From Streptomyces sp. NBC_00259 (GTDB lineage: Bacteria > Actinomycetota > Actinomycetes > Streptomycetales > Streptomycetaceae), in NCBI RefSeq assembly GCF_036181745.1, contig NZ_CP108080.1, positions 806,001 to 870,000 of the forward strand: a DNA stretch of 64,000 nucleotides. The letters are read 5' to 3'. This document shows, one piece after another, positions 8,091 through 16,897 of this stretch (positions within the stretch are counted from its first letter, which is position 1; the number at the start of each line of letters is the position of its first letter). A program made the position numbers and the translations under genes. The notes beneath the pieces were generated by a model, which ran no database searches, was not told the DNA's origin, and worked only from the letters and a program-made list of their open reading frames with translations.

Positions 8091-9410
8091 TCATTTCCTG
8101 CCAGGTGTCCAGTTCATGCCCCACCCATAGGCGTAATCGATGGTGCGCTGGGGGCTCACTCCGCGCTCCGGTACCAGATAGCGCGCCTCGCGCTGGACGA
8201 TGAGGTCCCCGTTCTGGTTGGTGATCAGGGCGAGGGCACAGACCGTGGAGGGGACGGTGCACTCGTCGAGGGAGAACTCGATGGGCGCGCCGTGCTGCGG
8301 TGTGAGGGTGACCGTGGCGTGGAGATCGGCGAAGCTGCGGGCGCCTTCGTAGACGGTGACGAAGATGACGACGCGGCGGAGCTCGTCCTTGCGGTCGAGG
8401 TTGATGGTGAGGTTCTCGCCGGTGGCCACGGCTCCGGTGCGGTCGTCGCCGTCGAGATGGATGTACGGGGGCTGGTGGAGCGAGCCGTAGGCGTTGCCGA
8501 GGGCCTGGACGACTCCCTTGCGGCCGTCGGTGAGTTCGAAGAGGGCGCACAGGTCGAGGTCGAGATCGGCGTGCATGGCGACGGCCCGGCCCAGCTTGGC
8601 GCCCCAGCCCTTGAACTGCTTGCGCACCTCCCAGTTGAGGTTGACCCGCATCGCGCCGGACGTGCCGCCCTGCTTGCTGAGCGAGACGGTCGGCGACTCC
8701 TTCGTCAAGGTGACCTTGGTCAGGCGTACGGGCGCGGAAGCAGGCGTGGGGGGAGGGGCGGACGGGGTCACGTGCGCCGGAGCAGCCGTGTGTGCCGGGG
8801 GCGCCGGGGTGTAGGCCGGTGCCGCCGGAGCGGGAGGCGTCACGGGGGCGGGCGGTGCCACGGGTGCCTGGGCCGCCGCCTGCTGGGGTTCGTCGACCGT
8901 GATGCCGAAGTCGCTCGCGAGGCCTTCGAGTCCGCTGCCGTACCCCTGTCCGACGGCACGGAACTTCCACGCCCCCTGGCGCCGGTAGAGCTCGCCGAGG
9001 ATGAAGGCGGTCTCGACCGTCGCGTCCTCGCTGTCGTAGCGCGCGATCTCCGTGCCCGCGGCGGCGTCCAGGACGCGTACGTACAGTCCCGGCACCTGAC
9101 CGAAGCTGCCGCCGTCCGCGGAGGCGGCGACCACGATCCGCTCGATGGCGGGTTCGACGCTCCCCAGATCGACCGTGAGCCGGTCGGTCGTCCCGTCACC
9201 GGTGGCGCTCTTGCCCGCGTGGCGCACCGCGCCCGAGGCGTGGTCCGGCTGGTTGTAGAAGACGAAGTCCGCGTCGGAGCGGACCTTTCCCGATCCCGAG
9301 TCGAGCAGCAGCGCCGACGCGTCGACGTCCGGCACCCCGCTTCCGGAACGCCATCCCAACTCGACATGAACGTTCAGCGCGGGTACTGGAACATTGGATC
9401 CTTTGAGCAT
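8091..9410 (-). CDS. Two-domain TerD family stress protein
   Basis: About 439 residues with two TerD domains. Domain 1 (~1-175) starts [20 protein letters not shown] and includes [19 protein letters not shown] and RGQ-type [20 protein letters not shown] Pro/Ala/Thr-rich linker (~180-235) follows, then domain 2 with [51 protein letters not shown] and a C-terminus ending in MNWTPGRK. TerD domains bind calcium and belong to tellurite/stress systems that may sense envelope damage. Start chosen at ATG 9410, six bases after GAGG. It faces the convergent glycosyltransferase (13 bp). Single gene, no terABCE neighbours. Confidence 0.87.
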   Translation of the reverse strand: MLKGSNVPVPALNVHVELGWRSGSGVPDVDASALLLDSGSGKVRSDADFVFYNQPDHASGAVRHAGKSATGDGTTDRLTVDLGSVEPAIERIVVAASADGGSFGQVPGLYVRVLDAAAGTEIARYDSEDATVETAFILGELYRRQGAWKFRAVGQGYGSGLEGLASDFGITVDEPQQAAAQAPVAPPAPVTPPAPAAPAYTPAPPAHTAAPAHVTPSAPPPTPASAPVRLTKVTLTKESPTVSLSKQGGTSGAMRVNLNWEVRKQFKGWGAKLGRAVAMHADLDLDLCALFELTDGRKGVVQALGNAYGSLHQPPYIHLDGDDRTGAVATGENLTINLDRKDELRRVVIFVTVYEGARSFADLHATVTLTPQHGAPIEFSLDECTVPSTVCALALITNQNGDLIVQREARYLVPERGVSPQRTIDYAYGWGMNWTPGRK

Positions 9411-9671
9411 GGACATCCTCGCCCCCATCGCGGGTCCTCGTGCCTGCCCGGTGACATGTGTGCGGACAACCTAGCCCCGGCGCCGCCGGAACACCTCGGG
9501 CGACCCGTGGGTAACCCCTTCTCAGCTTGCCCTTTACACGATCTAGACGTCTTGGGGCGACCGTTTTTCCCGGGTTCGCTCGGATTGGGGAATCCCAGTC
9601 ACAAGTAACACGTCAAACAACCCTCTTATCGGGCTCCCCAACCAGCACATCGTGGGCTTAACTTATGTGCC

Positions 9672-10124
9672 ATGACCTCCCCCCGCTCCACCTACGGTGG
9701 CGGTTACTACTCCGCGCCGTACTTCCCCGACACCCCGATCTACGACTCCCTCGTCGCTGAGCGGGGCACGCCTCAGATCGCACCGATCCGAGTGCCTTCC
9801 GCGTACGAGACCGGCAACAGCTATCTGCCGGCCCTGCCCGCGGCCCTCCCCGCCCTCCCGGCGGCCCCTTCGCACCCCAGCCCCGCCTACGGTTACCCGC
9901 AGCCGATGCAGCAGCCCGTTCCGCTGCAGCAGGCGGCGCCGCCGTACATCCCCCAGCAGCCGACCGGCCCGCGCGGCTACCCGGGCGCCCAGCCGCAGCC
10001 CATGCCCCGCCCGGCCGCAACCGGGTACGAGGCGATGCGGCCGGCCGCGGCACCGCGTCCGATGCCCACGCCCGCCCCGTACGAGGACCCCTACAACCGT
10101 CCGTACCAGGGCGGCGGCTACTGA
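9672..10124 (+). CDS. Proline/tyrosine-rich DUF6643-type protein
   Basis: 150 residues, low complexity. The N-terminus MTSPRSTYGGGYYSAPYFPD and the segment TPQIAPIRVPSAYETGNSYLPALPA are conserved in a Streptomyces-restricted family that I recall as DUF6643. The rest is Pro-, Gln-, Ala- and Tyr-rich, with no signal peptide or TM helix, so probably disordered. A 261-bp upstream gap, divergent from TerD, must carry both promoters; I see no convincing consensus in it. Function unknown. Confidence 0.75.
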   Translation: MTSPRSTYGGGYYSAPYFPDTPIYDSLVAERGTPQIAPIRVPSAYETGNSYLPALPAALPALPAAPSHPSPAYGYPQPMQQPVPLQQAAPPYIPQQPTGPRGYPGAQPQPMPRPAATGYEAMRPAAAPRPMPTPAPYEDPYNRPYQGGGY

Positions 10125-10139
10125 GCGGCCCCTGAGCGG
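10121..10139 (+). repeat. Duplicated stop-codon segment (CTGAGCGG twice)
   Basis: CTGAGCGG occurs at 10121-10128 and 10132-10139. The first copy contains the stop TGA (10122-10124) of the DUF6643-type gene; the second repeats it in another frame 11 bp later. Minor by itself but similar to other 3'-end repeats here. Confidence 0.6.
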
Positions 10140-10194
10140 GCACCGACCCGGACGGGACCGGCCGGAGGTACGAAGCACCTGGCAGGATGGCCGT

Positions 10195-11019
10195 ATGGCG
10201 ACTCCCGTGCTCCGTTCCCTCCATGTCCACCCGGTCAAATCGGTCGGCGGCCACGCCCTCGCCGAGGCCGCCGTGGAGCCGTGGGGGCTCGCCGGTGACC
10301 GACGGTGGATGCTGGTCGACGCCGTGGGCCGAGCCGTCACGCAACGCCAGCAGGCGCGGCTGGCGTTGGCAGCCGCCGAACCGCTGCCGGACGGCGCCGT
10401 CCGGCTGTCCGCGCCCGGGCTCGCACCGCTGACCGTGGCCGTGCCCGAGCCGTCGGGCACGACAACGGTGGAGATCTTCGGGGACAAGGTGGAGGCGGTG
10501 CCCGCCGGCGCCGCCCCCGCCGACTGGTTCAGCGCGTTCCTGGACGTCCCGGTCCGCCTCGTACACCTCGACGACCCGGCGTACCGCCGCCCCGTCGATC
10601 CGGACTACGCGCTGCCCGGCGAGACCGTCTCCTTCGCGGACGGCTATCCGCTGCTCGTCACCTCCGCATCCTCGCTCGACGCGCTGAACTCGCTGATCGC
10701 GCAGGGCGACCATCCCGACGAGGGCCCGCTGCCCATGAACCGCTTCCGCCCGAATCTCGTCGTGGACGGCACCGCTCCCTGGGCCGAGGACGACTGGACG
10801 CGCATCGCGGTGGGCGAGGTGAGCTTCCGGGTGGCCAAACCGTGTGGCCGCTGCGTCATCACCACCACCGACCAGACCACGGCCGAGCGCGGCAAGGAGC
10901 CCCTGCGCACCCTCGCGCGGCACCGCCGCTTCGGGGACCGGCTGGTCTTCGGCCAGAACCTCGTGCCTGAGCACACCGGCACCGTCCGCGTCGGCGACCC
11001 GGTGCGCATTCTGGGCTGA
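10195..11019 (+). CDS. MOSC domain protein (YcbX-like)
   Basis: 274 residues from ATG 10195, preceded by AGGA. N-terminal beta-barrel domain (RSLHVHPVKSVGG, WGLAGDRRWMLVD, VTQRQQARLA) followed by the MOSC domain with FADGYPLLVTSASSLDALN, NRFRPNLVVDG and the molybdenum-cofactor-binding Cys in KPCGRCVITTTDQTT. These proteins bind Moco and reduce N-hydroxylated compounds or transfer sulfur, usually with an electron donor. No reductase domain is fused here, so a separate ferredoxin or flavodoxin would be needed. Confidence 0.9.
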   Translation: MATPVLRSLHVHPVKSVGGHALAEAAVEPWGLAGDRRWMLVDAVGRAVTQRQQARLALAAAEPLPDGAVRLSAPGLAPLTVAVPEPSGTTTVEIFGDKVEAVPAGAAPADWFSAFLDVPVRLVHLDDPAYRRPVDPDYALPGETVSFADGYPLLVTSASSLDALNSLIAQGDHPDEGPLPMNRFRPNLVVDGTAPWAEDDWTRIAVGEVSFRVAKPCGRCVITTTDQTTAERGKEPLRTLARHRRFGDRLVFGQNLVPEHTGTVRVGDPVRILG

Positions 11020-11070
11020 CAGCCCCGGCCACCCACGGCAACCCGTTCCGCGTCCTCGTCCGCGTCCCCA

Positions 11071-11088
11071 TGCGTATACGGATACGCA
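11071..11088 (+). terminator. Possible stem-loop after MOSC gene
   Basis: TGCGTAT (11071-11077) pairs with ATACGCA (11082-11088) around an ACGG loop, 52 bp after the MOSC stop. It is AT-richer than its surroundings. There is no T-tract, so termination is only a possibility; a protein-binding palindrome is the alternative. Confidence 0.35.
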
Positions 11089-11140
11089 TACGCATCAATC
11101 GACTTCTCCGGGGAACCCGCCGCGCAGGCCCACTCGTTGG

Positions 11141-11166
11141 GAGAGCGATCACGTGTGATTGCTCTC
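11141..11166. promoter_or_regulatory. 26-bp near-perfect palindrome, candidate operator
   Basis: Arms GAGAGCGATCAC (11141-11152) and GTGATTGCTCTC (11155-11166) are complementary apart from one position and flank a central GT. It lies 70 bp upstream of the Rv1733c-like gene start. Size and symmetry suit a GntR/TetR-type operator; no regulator gene is adjacent, so the protein would act from elsewhere. Confidence 0.55.
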
Positions 11167-11235
11167 TCTTCGCGGAACATGCGCGTGAGCCGTGCCGTAG
11201 GAGGCTACGACGGACACGGAAGGGGGTGCGAAGCG

Positions 11236-11844
11236 ATGCGAGCGATCTCGGGGCTCTGGCGTTGGCGGCACAATCCTCTGCGCCGTACGACCGATCTCGT
11301 CGAGGCATGGGTGGCCTGCGCCGCCGTGCTGCTGATGACCCTCGCCGTGCCGACCACCGGCTGGATCTGCGGCGCCCTGACCGACGACGCGCTGCGGGAG
11401 TCGGCGCGGGCGCAGGCCGCCCAACGGCAGCCGACGACGGCCCGCGTGCTGCGCGCGGCACCCGCGCGGCAGAGCTCCGCCGGCGATCCGGAAGGCGCGG
11501 TGGAGAACAGGGTCCGAAGAACGGTGGTCGCCGAGTGGACGGCCCCGGACGGCGGCAGCCGAAGCGGCACGCTGGCCACCGGGGTACGCACGGCCGACCC
11601 CGGGGACACCTTCCCGATCTGGACGGACGAACGCGGCAATCCCGTGTCCCGCCCGATCGACCGGGACACCGCGCGGGCGCATGCCGTGGTCGCCGGACTC
11701 GGCGCGGCCCTCCTGGCGGCAGGCCTGGTCGAGGGCGGCAGACGGCTGATCGTATGGCGGCTGATGCGGCGACGGTACGCCGACCTCGACCGCGCGTGGG
11801 CGAAATCCGGTCCCGACTGGGGCCGTACGGGCGCGGGCAGCTGA
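11236..11844 (+). CDS. Rv1733c-like two-helix membrane protein
   Basis: 202 residues from ATG 11236 (MRAISGLWRWRHNPLRRTTD) after AGGGGG. The signature RHNPLRRTTDLVEAWVACA is typical of Rv1733c-like actinobacterial proteins. TM helix 1 is at ~25-45; an extracytoplasmic loop (~50-150) contains TVVAEWTAPDG, RSGTLATGVRTADPGD and IWTDERGNPVSRP; TM helix 2 at ~153-172 precedes a basic cytoplasmic tail. Biochemical function unknown; the M. tuberculosis relative is a dormancy-regulon antigen. A strong palindrome sits upstream. Confidence 0.82.
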   Translation: MRAISGLWRWRHNPLRRTTDLVEAWVACAAVLLMTLAVPTTGWICGALTDDALRESARAQAAQRQPTTARVLRAAPARQSSAGDPEGAVENRVRRTVVAEWTAPDGGSRSGTLATGVRTADPGDTFPIWTDERGNPVSRPIDRDTARAHAVVAGLGAALLAAGLVEGGRRLIVWRLMRRRYADLDRAWAKSGPDWGRTGAGS

Positions 11845-11935
11845 CCGGTCAACTCGCGCTCGCCGCGCGCGCTACGGTGGTGCGACGCGCGGCACAGCAC
11901 GCGACCGACGCACGAGGTGGGGGCAGAGCAGCACC

Positions 11936-14359
11936 ATGGCACAGGGCACGGTCCAGGTGACGCACACCGGCACGTCGCGGTGGCGGCGCCGCACGGGCGA
12001 GTACGCCTCCCTCGCCGCGGCCCTGGAGGCCGCGGGCGACGGCGACATCCTCACCGTCGCACCCGGCACGTACCGGGAGAACCTGGTGGTGCGGCGTGCC
12101 GTGACCCTGCGCGGGACCGAAGGATCGGCCGGTTCGGTGCGGATCGCCCCGGCCGAGGGCGTGCCGCTGACGGTGCGTGCCTCGGCGACCGTGCAGGACC
12201 TGCAGATCGAGGGTCAGGACACGACGGCGCCCGCGCTGCTCGTCGAGGACGGTTCGCCGGAGCTGGCCGATCTGCGGATCGTCACACGCTCGGCGGCGGG
12301 TATCGAGGTCCGCGGTGCGGCCCGGCCGACCGTGCGGCGCTGCACCGTGGACAATCCGGCCGGCGTCGGGATCGGTGTACTGGACGGCGCGGGCGGCGTG
12401 TTCGAGGACTGCGAGGTGGTCGCGGCCGGACAGTCCGGAGTGTCGGTGCGCGGCGGCGCCCATCCACGGCTGGAGCGCTGCCGGGTGCACCACACGTCGG
12501 GCTCCGGGCTGAGCGTCACCGGCGAGGGCAGCTCCCTGGAGGCGCTCGGCTGCGAGGTGTACGAGATCAAGGGCGCGGGCATGCAGATCGCGTCGCGGGC
12601 GACGGCCCATCTGACGGACTCGCGAGTGCACCGCACCTCCTCCGACGGCATCACGCTCGACACGGACGCGGTACTCACGCTCGCCGACTGCGACATCCAC
12701 GACGTTCCCGAGAACGCGGTGGATCTGCGGTCGCGTTCGGTGCTCACCCTCACCCGCTCCACGGTGCGGAGGTTCGGCCGCAACGGACTGTCGGTGTGGG
12801 ATCCGGGCACCCGGGTGGACGCCAACCAGTGCGAGATCCACGAGAGTACGGGTGACTATCCGGCGGTGTGGGTCAGCGACGGGGCGACCGCCGTGCTCGA
12901 CTCCTGCCGGGTGCACAACGTCCCGGACGCCCTGTTCGTCCTGGACCGCGGCTCGCGTGCCGATGTCGTCGACAGCGACCTGTCCCAGGTGCGCAACACG
13001 GCCGTGTCGGTCAGCGACGGCGCCACCGCCCAGCTCGACGACTGCCGTATCCGGGAGGCCTCCACAGGTGCCTGGTTCCGTGACCACGGCAGCGGAGGCA
13101 CGCTCAACAACTGCACGATCGACGGCGCCCAGACGGGTGTCATCGTCACCAAGGGCGCCGACCCGGCGATCGAACGGTGCACGGTGAGCTCGCCCGCGGA
13201 GGCCGGCTTCTACGTATCGGCCGAGGGGCGCGGCTCCTTCCACGGCTGCCAGGTGACGGGCAGCGGCGGCTACGGTTTCCATGTGATGGACGGCTGCCGT
13301 ACGACGCTGACGCGCTGCCGCACCGAGCGGTGCGCGCGGGGGGGTTACGAGTACCCCGAGGACGGCACCGTCATGGAGGACTGCACCAGCGACGAGAGCG
13401 GTGTGCGCGCCCTGCCCACGCAGAGTCCGGCCGTGGTCACCGTCGCCCAGACACCCGGACTGCTGTCCATGATCCCGGGCCAGCGCACCGCCGAGCCCGA
13501 ACCCGGCGACCTGCCCGCGGCCCCGCCGGCCGCGCCGGCTCCGGCTGCCCGGACGTCGGACGCGGTCCTCGGTGAACTGGACGCCCTGGTGGGCCTGGAG
13601 AGCGTCAAGCGCGAGGTGCGCACGCTCACGAACATGATCGAGGTCGGAAGGCGCCGCCAGGAGGCGGGCCTCAAGGCGGCGTCGGTGCGGCGCCATCTGG
13701 TCTTCACCGGCTCTCCCGGCACCGGCAAGACGACGGTGGCACGGCTGTACGGCGAGATCCTGGCGTCGCTCGGGGTGCTGGAGCGCGGGCACCTGGTCGA
13801 GGTGTCCCGGGTCGACCTGGTCGGCGAGCACATCGGCTCGACCGCGATCCGTACGCAGGAGGCGTTCGACCGGGCACGCGGCGGGGTGCTGTTCATCGAC
13901 GAGGCCTACGCCCTGTCCCCCGAGGACTCGGGGCGTGACTTCGGCCGGGAGGCCATAGACACCCTGGTGAAGCTGATGGAGGACCACCGGGACGCGGTGG
14001 TGGTCATCGTCGCGGGGTACACGGCGGAGATGGAACGGTTCCTGTCGGTCAACCCCGGTGTGGCGTCCCGCTTCTCACGGACGATCACCTTCAGTGACTA
14101 TGTGCCCGACGAGCTGCTGCGGATCGTGGAGCAGCAGGCGGAGGAGCACGAGTACAGGCTGGGCGAGGGCACGGCCGAGGCGCTGCTGAAGTACTTCACG
14201 GCGCTGCCCAAGGGGCCGGCGTTCGGCAACGGCCGGACCGCGCGCCAGACCTTCGAGTCGATGGTCGAGCGGCACGCGGGCCGGGTCGCCGAGTTCGCCG
14301 AGGTGAGCACGGACGATCTGACGCTGCTCTACCCGGACGATCTGCCCGAACTGCCCTGA
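11936..14359 (+). CDS. Parallel beta-helix / AAA+ ATPase fusion (CbbX/EccA-like)
   Basis: 807 residues. Residues ~20-490 form a right-handed parallel beta-helix with many repeats of the type xxLxDCRVHxxxGxGVxVxxGAxxxL, starting with EYASLAAALEAAGDGDILTVAPGTY, which resembles pectate-lyase and carbohydrate-binding folds. A Pro/Ala linker (~515-540) leads to a CbbX/EccA-type AAA+ domain: GELDALVGLESVKREV (~545), Walker A GSPGTGKTTVARL (~592), Walker B GGVLFIDEAYALSP (~650), a sensor region VVIVAGYTAEM and arginine finger region NPGVASRFSRTI. No signal peptide, so cytoplasmic. CbbX/EccA relatives remodel Rubisco or type VII secretion partners; the helix probably supplies substrate recognition (inference). 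Ends in a 31-bp convergent overlap with the next gene. Confidence 0.88.
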   Translation: MAQGTVQVTHTGTSRWRRRTGEYASLAAALEAAGDGDILTVAPGTYRENLVVRRAVTLRGTEGSAGSVRIAPAEGVPLTVRASATVQDLQIEGQDTTAPALLVEDGSPELADLRIVTRSAAGIEVRGAARPTVRRCTVDNPAGVGIGVLDGAGGVFEDCEVVAAGQSGVSVRGGAHPRLERCRVHHTSGSGLSVTGEGSSLEALGCEVYEIKGAGMQIASRATAHLTDSRVHRTSSDGITLDTDAVLTLADCDIHDVPENAVDLRSRSVLTLTRSTVRRFGRNGLSVWDPGTRVDANQCEIHESTGDYPAVWVSDGATAVLDSCRVHNVPDALFVLDRGSRADVVDSDLSQVRNTAVSVSDGATAQLDDCRIREASTGAWFRDHGSGGTLNNCTIDGAQTGVIVTKGADPAIERCTVSSPAEAGFYVSAEGRGSFHGCQVTGSGGYGFHVMDGCRTTLTRCRTERCARGGYEYPEDGTVMEDCTSDESGVRALPTQSPAVVTVAQTPGLLSMIPGQRTAEPEPGDLPAAPPAAPAPAARTSDAVLGELDALVGLESVKREVRTLTNMIEVGRRRQEAGLKAASVRRHLVFTGSPGTGKTTVARLYGEILASLGVLERGHLVEVSRVDLVGEHIGSTAIRTQEAFDRARGGVLFIDEAYALSPEDSGRDFGREAIDTLVKLMEDHRDAVVVIVAGYTAEMERFLSVNPGVASRFSRTITFSDYVPDELLRIVEQQAEEHEYRLGEGTAEALLKYFTALPKGPAFGNGRTARQTFESMVERHAGRVAEFAEVSTDDLTLLYPDDLPELP

Positions 14360-16701
14360 GGCGTGGCGGACTCGTCCCGCTGGCGTGGCAGCGCGGGCGG
14401 CAGCCGGTCGAGCAGTTCTTCGCGCTCCTCGGCGAACACCGGATCGGCCTGGTAGTCGGAGTGTCCGAGGACGGGCTCCGGCAACGGGTGGGTGTCCGTA
14501 CGCCCGTACACCATGGGGTCCTTGAGCGCTTCCCGGTCGACCTGGGGCTTTCCGTCCTCGGCGGGGACGCGCACGGGACCGCCGATCGGGTCGGTGTGCC
14601 GCCACAGATTGCGCCAGCAGTGCAGCTCCCCGTCGAGAGCGCGCAGTTGGGCGGGTCCGAAGTAGGCGGGGAACCAGCGGCCGTACAGCCGCTCCAGCGG
14701 TGAGCCGTAGGTGAGCAGCGCGACACGGCGGCGGGTGGCGGCCGGGAGCTGCCAGACGGCGGCGGCGGCCAGCACACTGCCCTGGGAGTGACCGGAGATG
14801 ACGAGTCGTCCGCCGGTGTTCGCGGTCCATGACGCCATGCGCCAGGTGAGGTCGGGGACGGCGCGCTCGGCGTAGCAGGGCGGTGCGAAGGGGTGCGCGG
14901 CACGGGGCCAGAACGTGCCGACGTCCCAGAGGATGCCGATGGTGCGCCGGGCGGACGCGTCGCGGTACGCGCGCCGGCCCCAGGTGACGAAGAGGATGAA
15001 GCCGAGTCCGATCAGCCAGGAGCCGAGTGTCTGGGCGACGTCGACGGCGGCCTCCACGACCGGGTGGGCCTTGTCGAAGGCCACCACGGGCACCTCGCCG
15101 CTGACCCGGGCACCGGCCACGGCTCCGGCCCCGAGCAGCAGGGTGGCCGTGCAGAGGATGCCGAGGAGGGCGGGTGCGGCGTCGGTGAGGCCGGCCCGCG
15201 CGCGGGTCCCGGCGATCCGGCGGGTACGCACCGGGTCGGGCCGTTCCCCGGGATAGTCCGCCTCGACACGGCCCGCGAGGTCCCGGGCGGTGCGCCAGGT
15301 CCGTACGCCGAGGACACCGAGCGGTACGAGGAGCAGAAGCAGCAGCACGGGAATGACGGACGCCTGCCAGCTGAGGAGCACCGGCGGGCCGGTGATCGGC
15401 CCCTCCCCCACGCCGGGGGTGCCGGGCCCGTCCAGCCAGTCGGCGACGCGCTGGGCGACTCCGCCCGTCATGACGCCACCCAGGGCGCAGGCGAGCAGGG
15501 CGACGGCGGGACCGCCCATGCCGTACAGGGCGGTACGGGCGTGCCGCGCACGGCGGTGGAGGAGGTGCGCGGCGACGGCGAGCACGACGACGAGGGCGCC
15601 CTGGGCGAGGGTGAGGACCTGGAAGGCGGTGTCGCCGGGGAGCGTGCCGTGGGAGAGCCAGCCGGGCCGTGACCAGGACGCGTACAGCATCGAGAGGGCG
15701 AGCAGGACCAGGGAGCCGCCGGGGAGCCAGGTGATGACGGCGCGGTCGATCCGGTTGTCGAGGACGTTCTCGCTGCGTCCGCGACGGAACACGACGGCGA
15801 CGACGAACACGCCCATGACGGCGAGGACCGACTCCAGGGCCCAGCCGGCGACTTCGAGGGCGGGGACGTCGGCGCCGCGGTCGTGGCGCGCGGCCGCACC
15901 GGCCACCGCGGCCGCGATGACGAGGAACCCGGCGGCGGTGTGGGCGGCACGCAGCCGCGCGACCAGACGGCGGCCGTACCAGAACCCGGGCCGCCCGAGC
16001 GCGGGGCGGAGCGTCTCCTGCTGCTCCGGCCCCGCGGCGGCCCAGGGCTGTGCGGTCGTCGTGATGTTCGGCGGCCGCTGGGCCTCGTAGGCGCTCCAGG
16101 TGCGGTTGGACAGGTACCAGAGCAGGCCCATCAGCGCGGCAGGCAGCAGCGCCGCGAGCGAGAGGCGCCGGCCGGGCTGGGACCACCAGCCGTCGTTCGC
16201 GGCGGAGAGGAACCCGATCCAGGAACTGTCGCCGGAACAGCGGGCCGAGCCCGCGCACTGCCAGGCCGTCAGATCGAGGGCGACCTCGCAGGCGGCCGCG
16301 ACGAGCAGGACCGTCAGGCTGAGCGCGATGAGGCGGACCAGCATCCCGTACAGCCGTACCGTCCGGGACCGGCCTCGGGCCGTGGGACGCATCCAGTGGG
16401 CCAGGTTGACGACCATGAAGGGCAGGAGCAGCAGCCACAGCGCCCGGGCGCCGTTGCCGGAGGTCAGGTTGGACCAGCAGTAGGCCTCGGGGACAGGTCC
16501 GTCCTCGTAGCGCTCGGGGTGCTGTTCGGCATCGGCGTCGTCGGTGCGCCGGTACACGGCGGCGGTCGTGTCCCCGGTGATCCGGACCGTACGGGGATCG
16601 CCGAGCATGTCCTGCGGAGTGGCTCCGCCGACGCCGTGAACCAGCAGTTCCAGCGCGGCGCCGCCGCGCCGGGGCGCGGGGTCCGGGGTGGCAGGGGGCA
16701 C
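14329..16701 (-). CDS. Large polytopic membrane protein with serine-hydrolase motif
   Basis: 790 residues, GTG start. The N-terminus LELLVHGVGGATPQDMLGDP resembles the first strand and oxyanion region of alpha/beta hydrolases. It is followed by many TM helices between ~85 and ~560 (for example LWLLLLPFMVVNLAH, LIALSLTVLLVAAACEVAL, SVIPVLLLLLLVPLGVLG). After the membrane part comes the soluble half of a hydrolase with the nucleophile elbow LVISGHSQGSVLAAAAVW (~635). The hydrolase fold thus seems split by the inserted membrane region. No function is known; lipase or esterase activity is inference. Its 3' end overlaps the AAA+ gene. Confidence 0.72.
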   Translation of the reverse strand: MPPATPDPAPRRGGAALELLVHGVGGATPQDMLGDPRTVRITGDTTAAVYRRTDDADAEQHPERYEDGPVPEAYCWSNLTSGNGARALWLLLLPFMVVNLAHWMRPTARGRSRTVRLYGMLVRLIALSLTVLLVAAACEVALDLTAWQCAGSARCSGDSSWIGFLSAANDGWWSQPGRRLSLAALLPAALMGLLWYLSNRTWSAYEAQRPPNITTTAQPWAAAGPEQQETLRPALGRPGFWYGRRLVARLRAAHTAAGFLVIAAAVAGAAARHDRGADVPALEVAGWALESVLAVMGVFVVAVVFRRGRSENVLDNRIDRAVITWLPGGSLVLLALSMLYASWSRPGWLSHGTLPGDTAFQVLTLAQGALVVVLAVAAHLLHRRARHARTALYGMGGPAVALLACALGGVMTGGVAQRVADWLDGPGTPGVGEGPITGPPVLLSWQASVIPVLLLLLLVPLGVLGVRTWRTARDLAGRVEADYPGERPDPVRTRRIAGTRARAGLTDAAPALLGILCTATLLLGAGAVAGARVSGEVPVVAFDKAHPVVEAAVDVAQTLGSWLIGLGFILFVTWGRRAYRDASARRTIGILWDVGTFWPRAAHPFAPPCYAERAVPDLTWRMASWTANTGGRLVISGHSQGSVLAAAAVWQLPAATRRRVALLTYGSPLERLYGRWFPAYFGPAQLRALDGELHCWRNLWRHTDPIGGPVRVPAEDGKPQVDREALKDPMVYGRTDTHPLPEPVLGHSDYQADPVFAEEREELLDRLPPALPRQRDESATPQGSSGRSSG

Positions 16702-16897
16702 TTCTGCGACTCGCTCTCTGATGGGAGGATCTACGGCGCGCGACCAGAATCCCGGACAGAATCCCGGATCACGGCCACCGCCGCAGGGCTCTCACGTAAT
16801 CTCCCCCCTGCTCGGGTGAAGCCACCGTGGGAGGATGAGAATCCTCCGTGAACAGCGGTGACATGGCGACAGCGAAACGGAAGGACCGGCCCCGGCG

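Noticed and set aside
11849..13987. Long minus-strand open frame opposite the beta-helix/AAA+ gene
   Set aside because: Antisense to a protein with clear beta-helix repeats and Walker motifs; no recognisable domain in the product.
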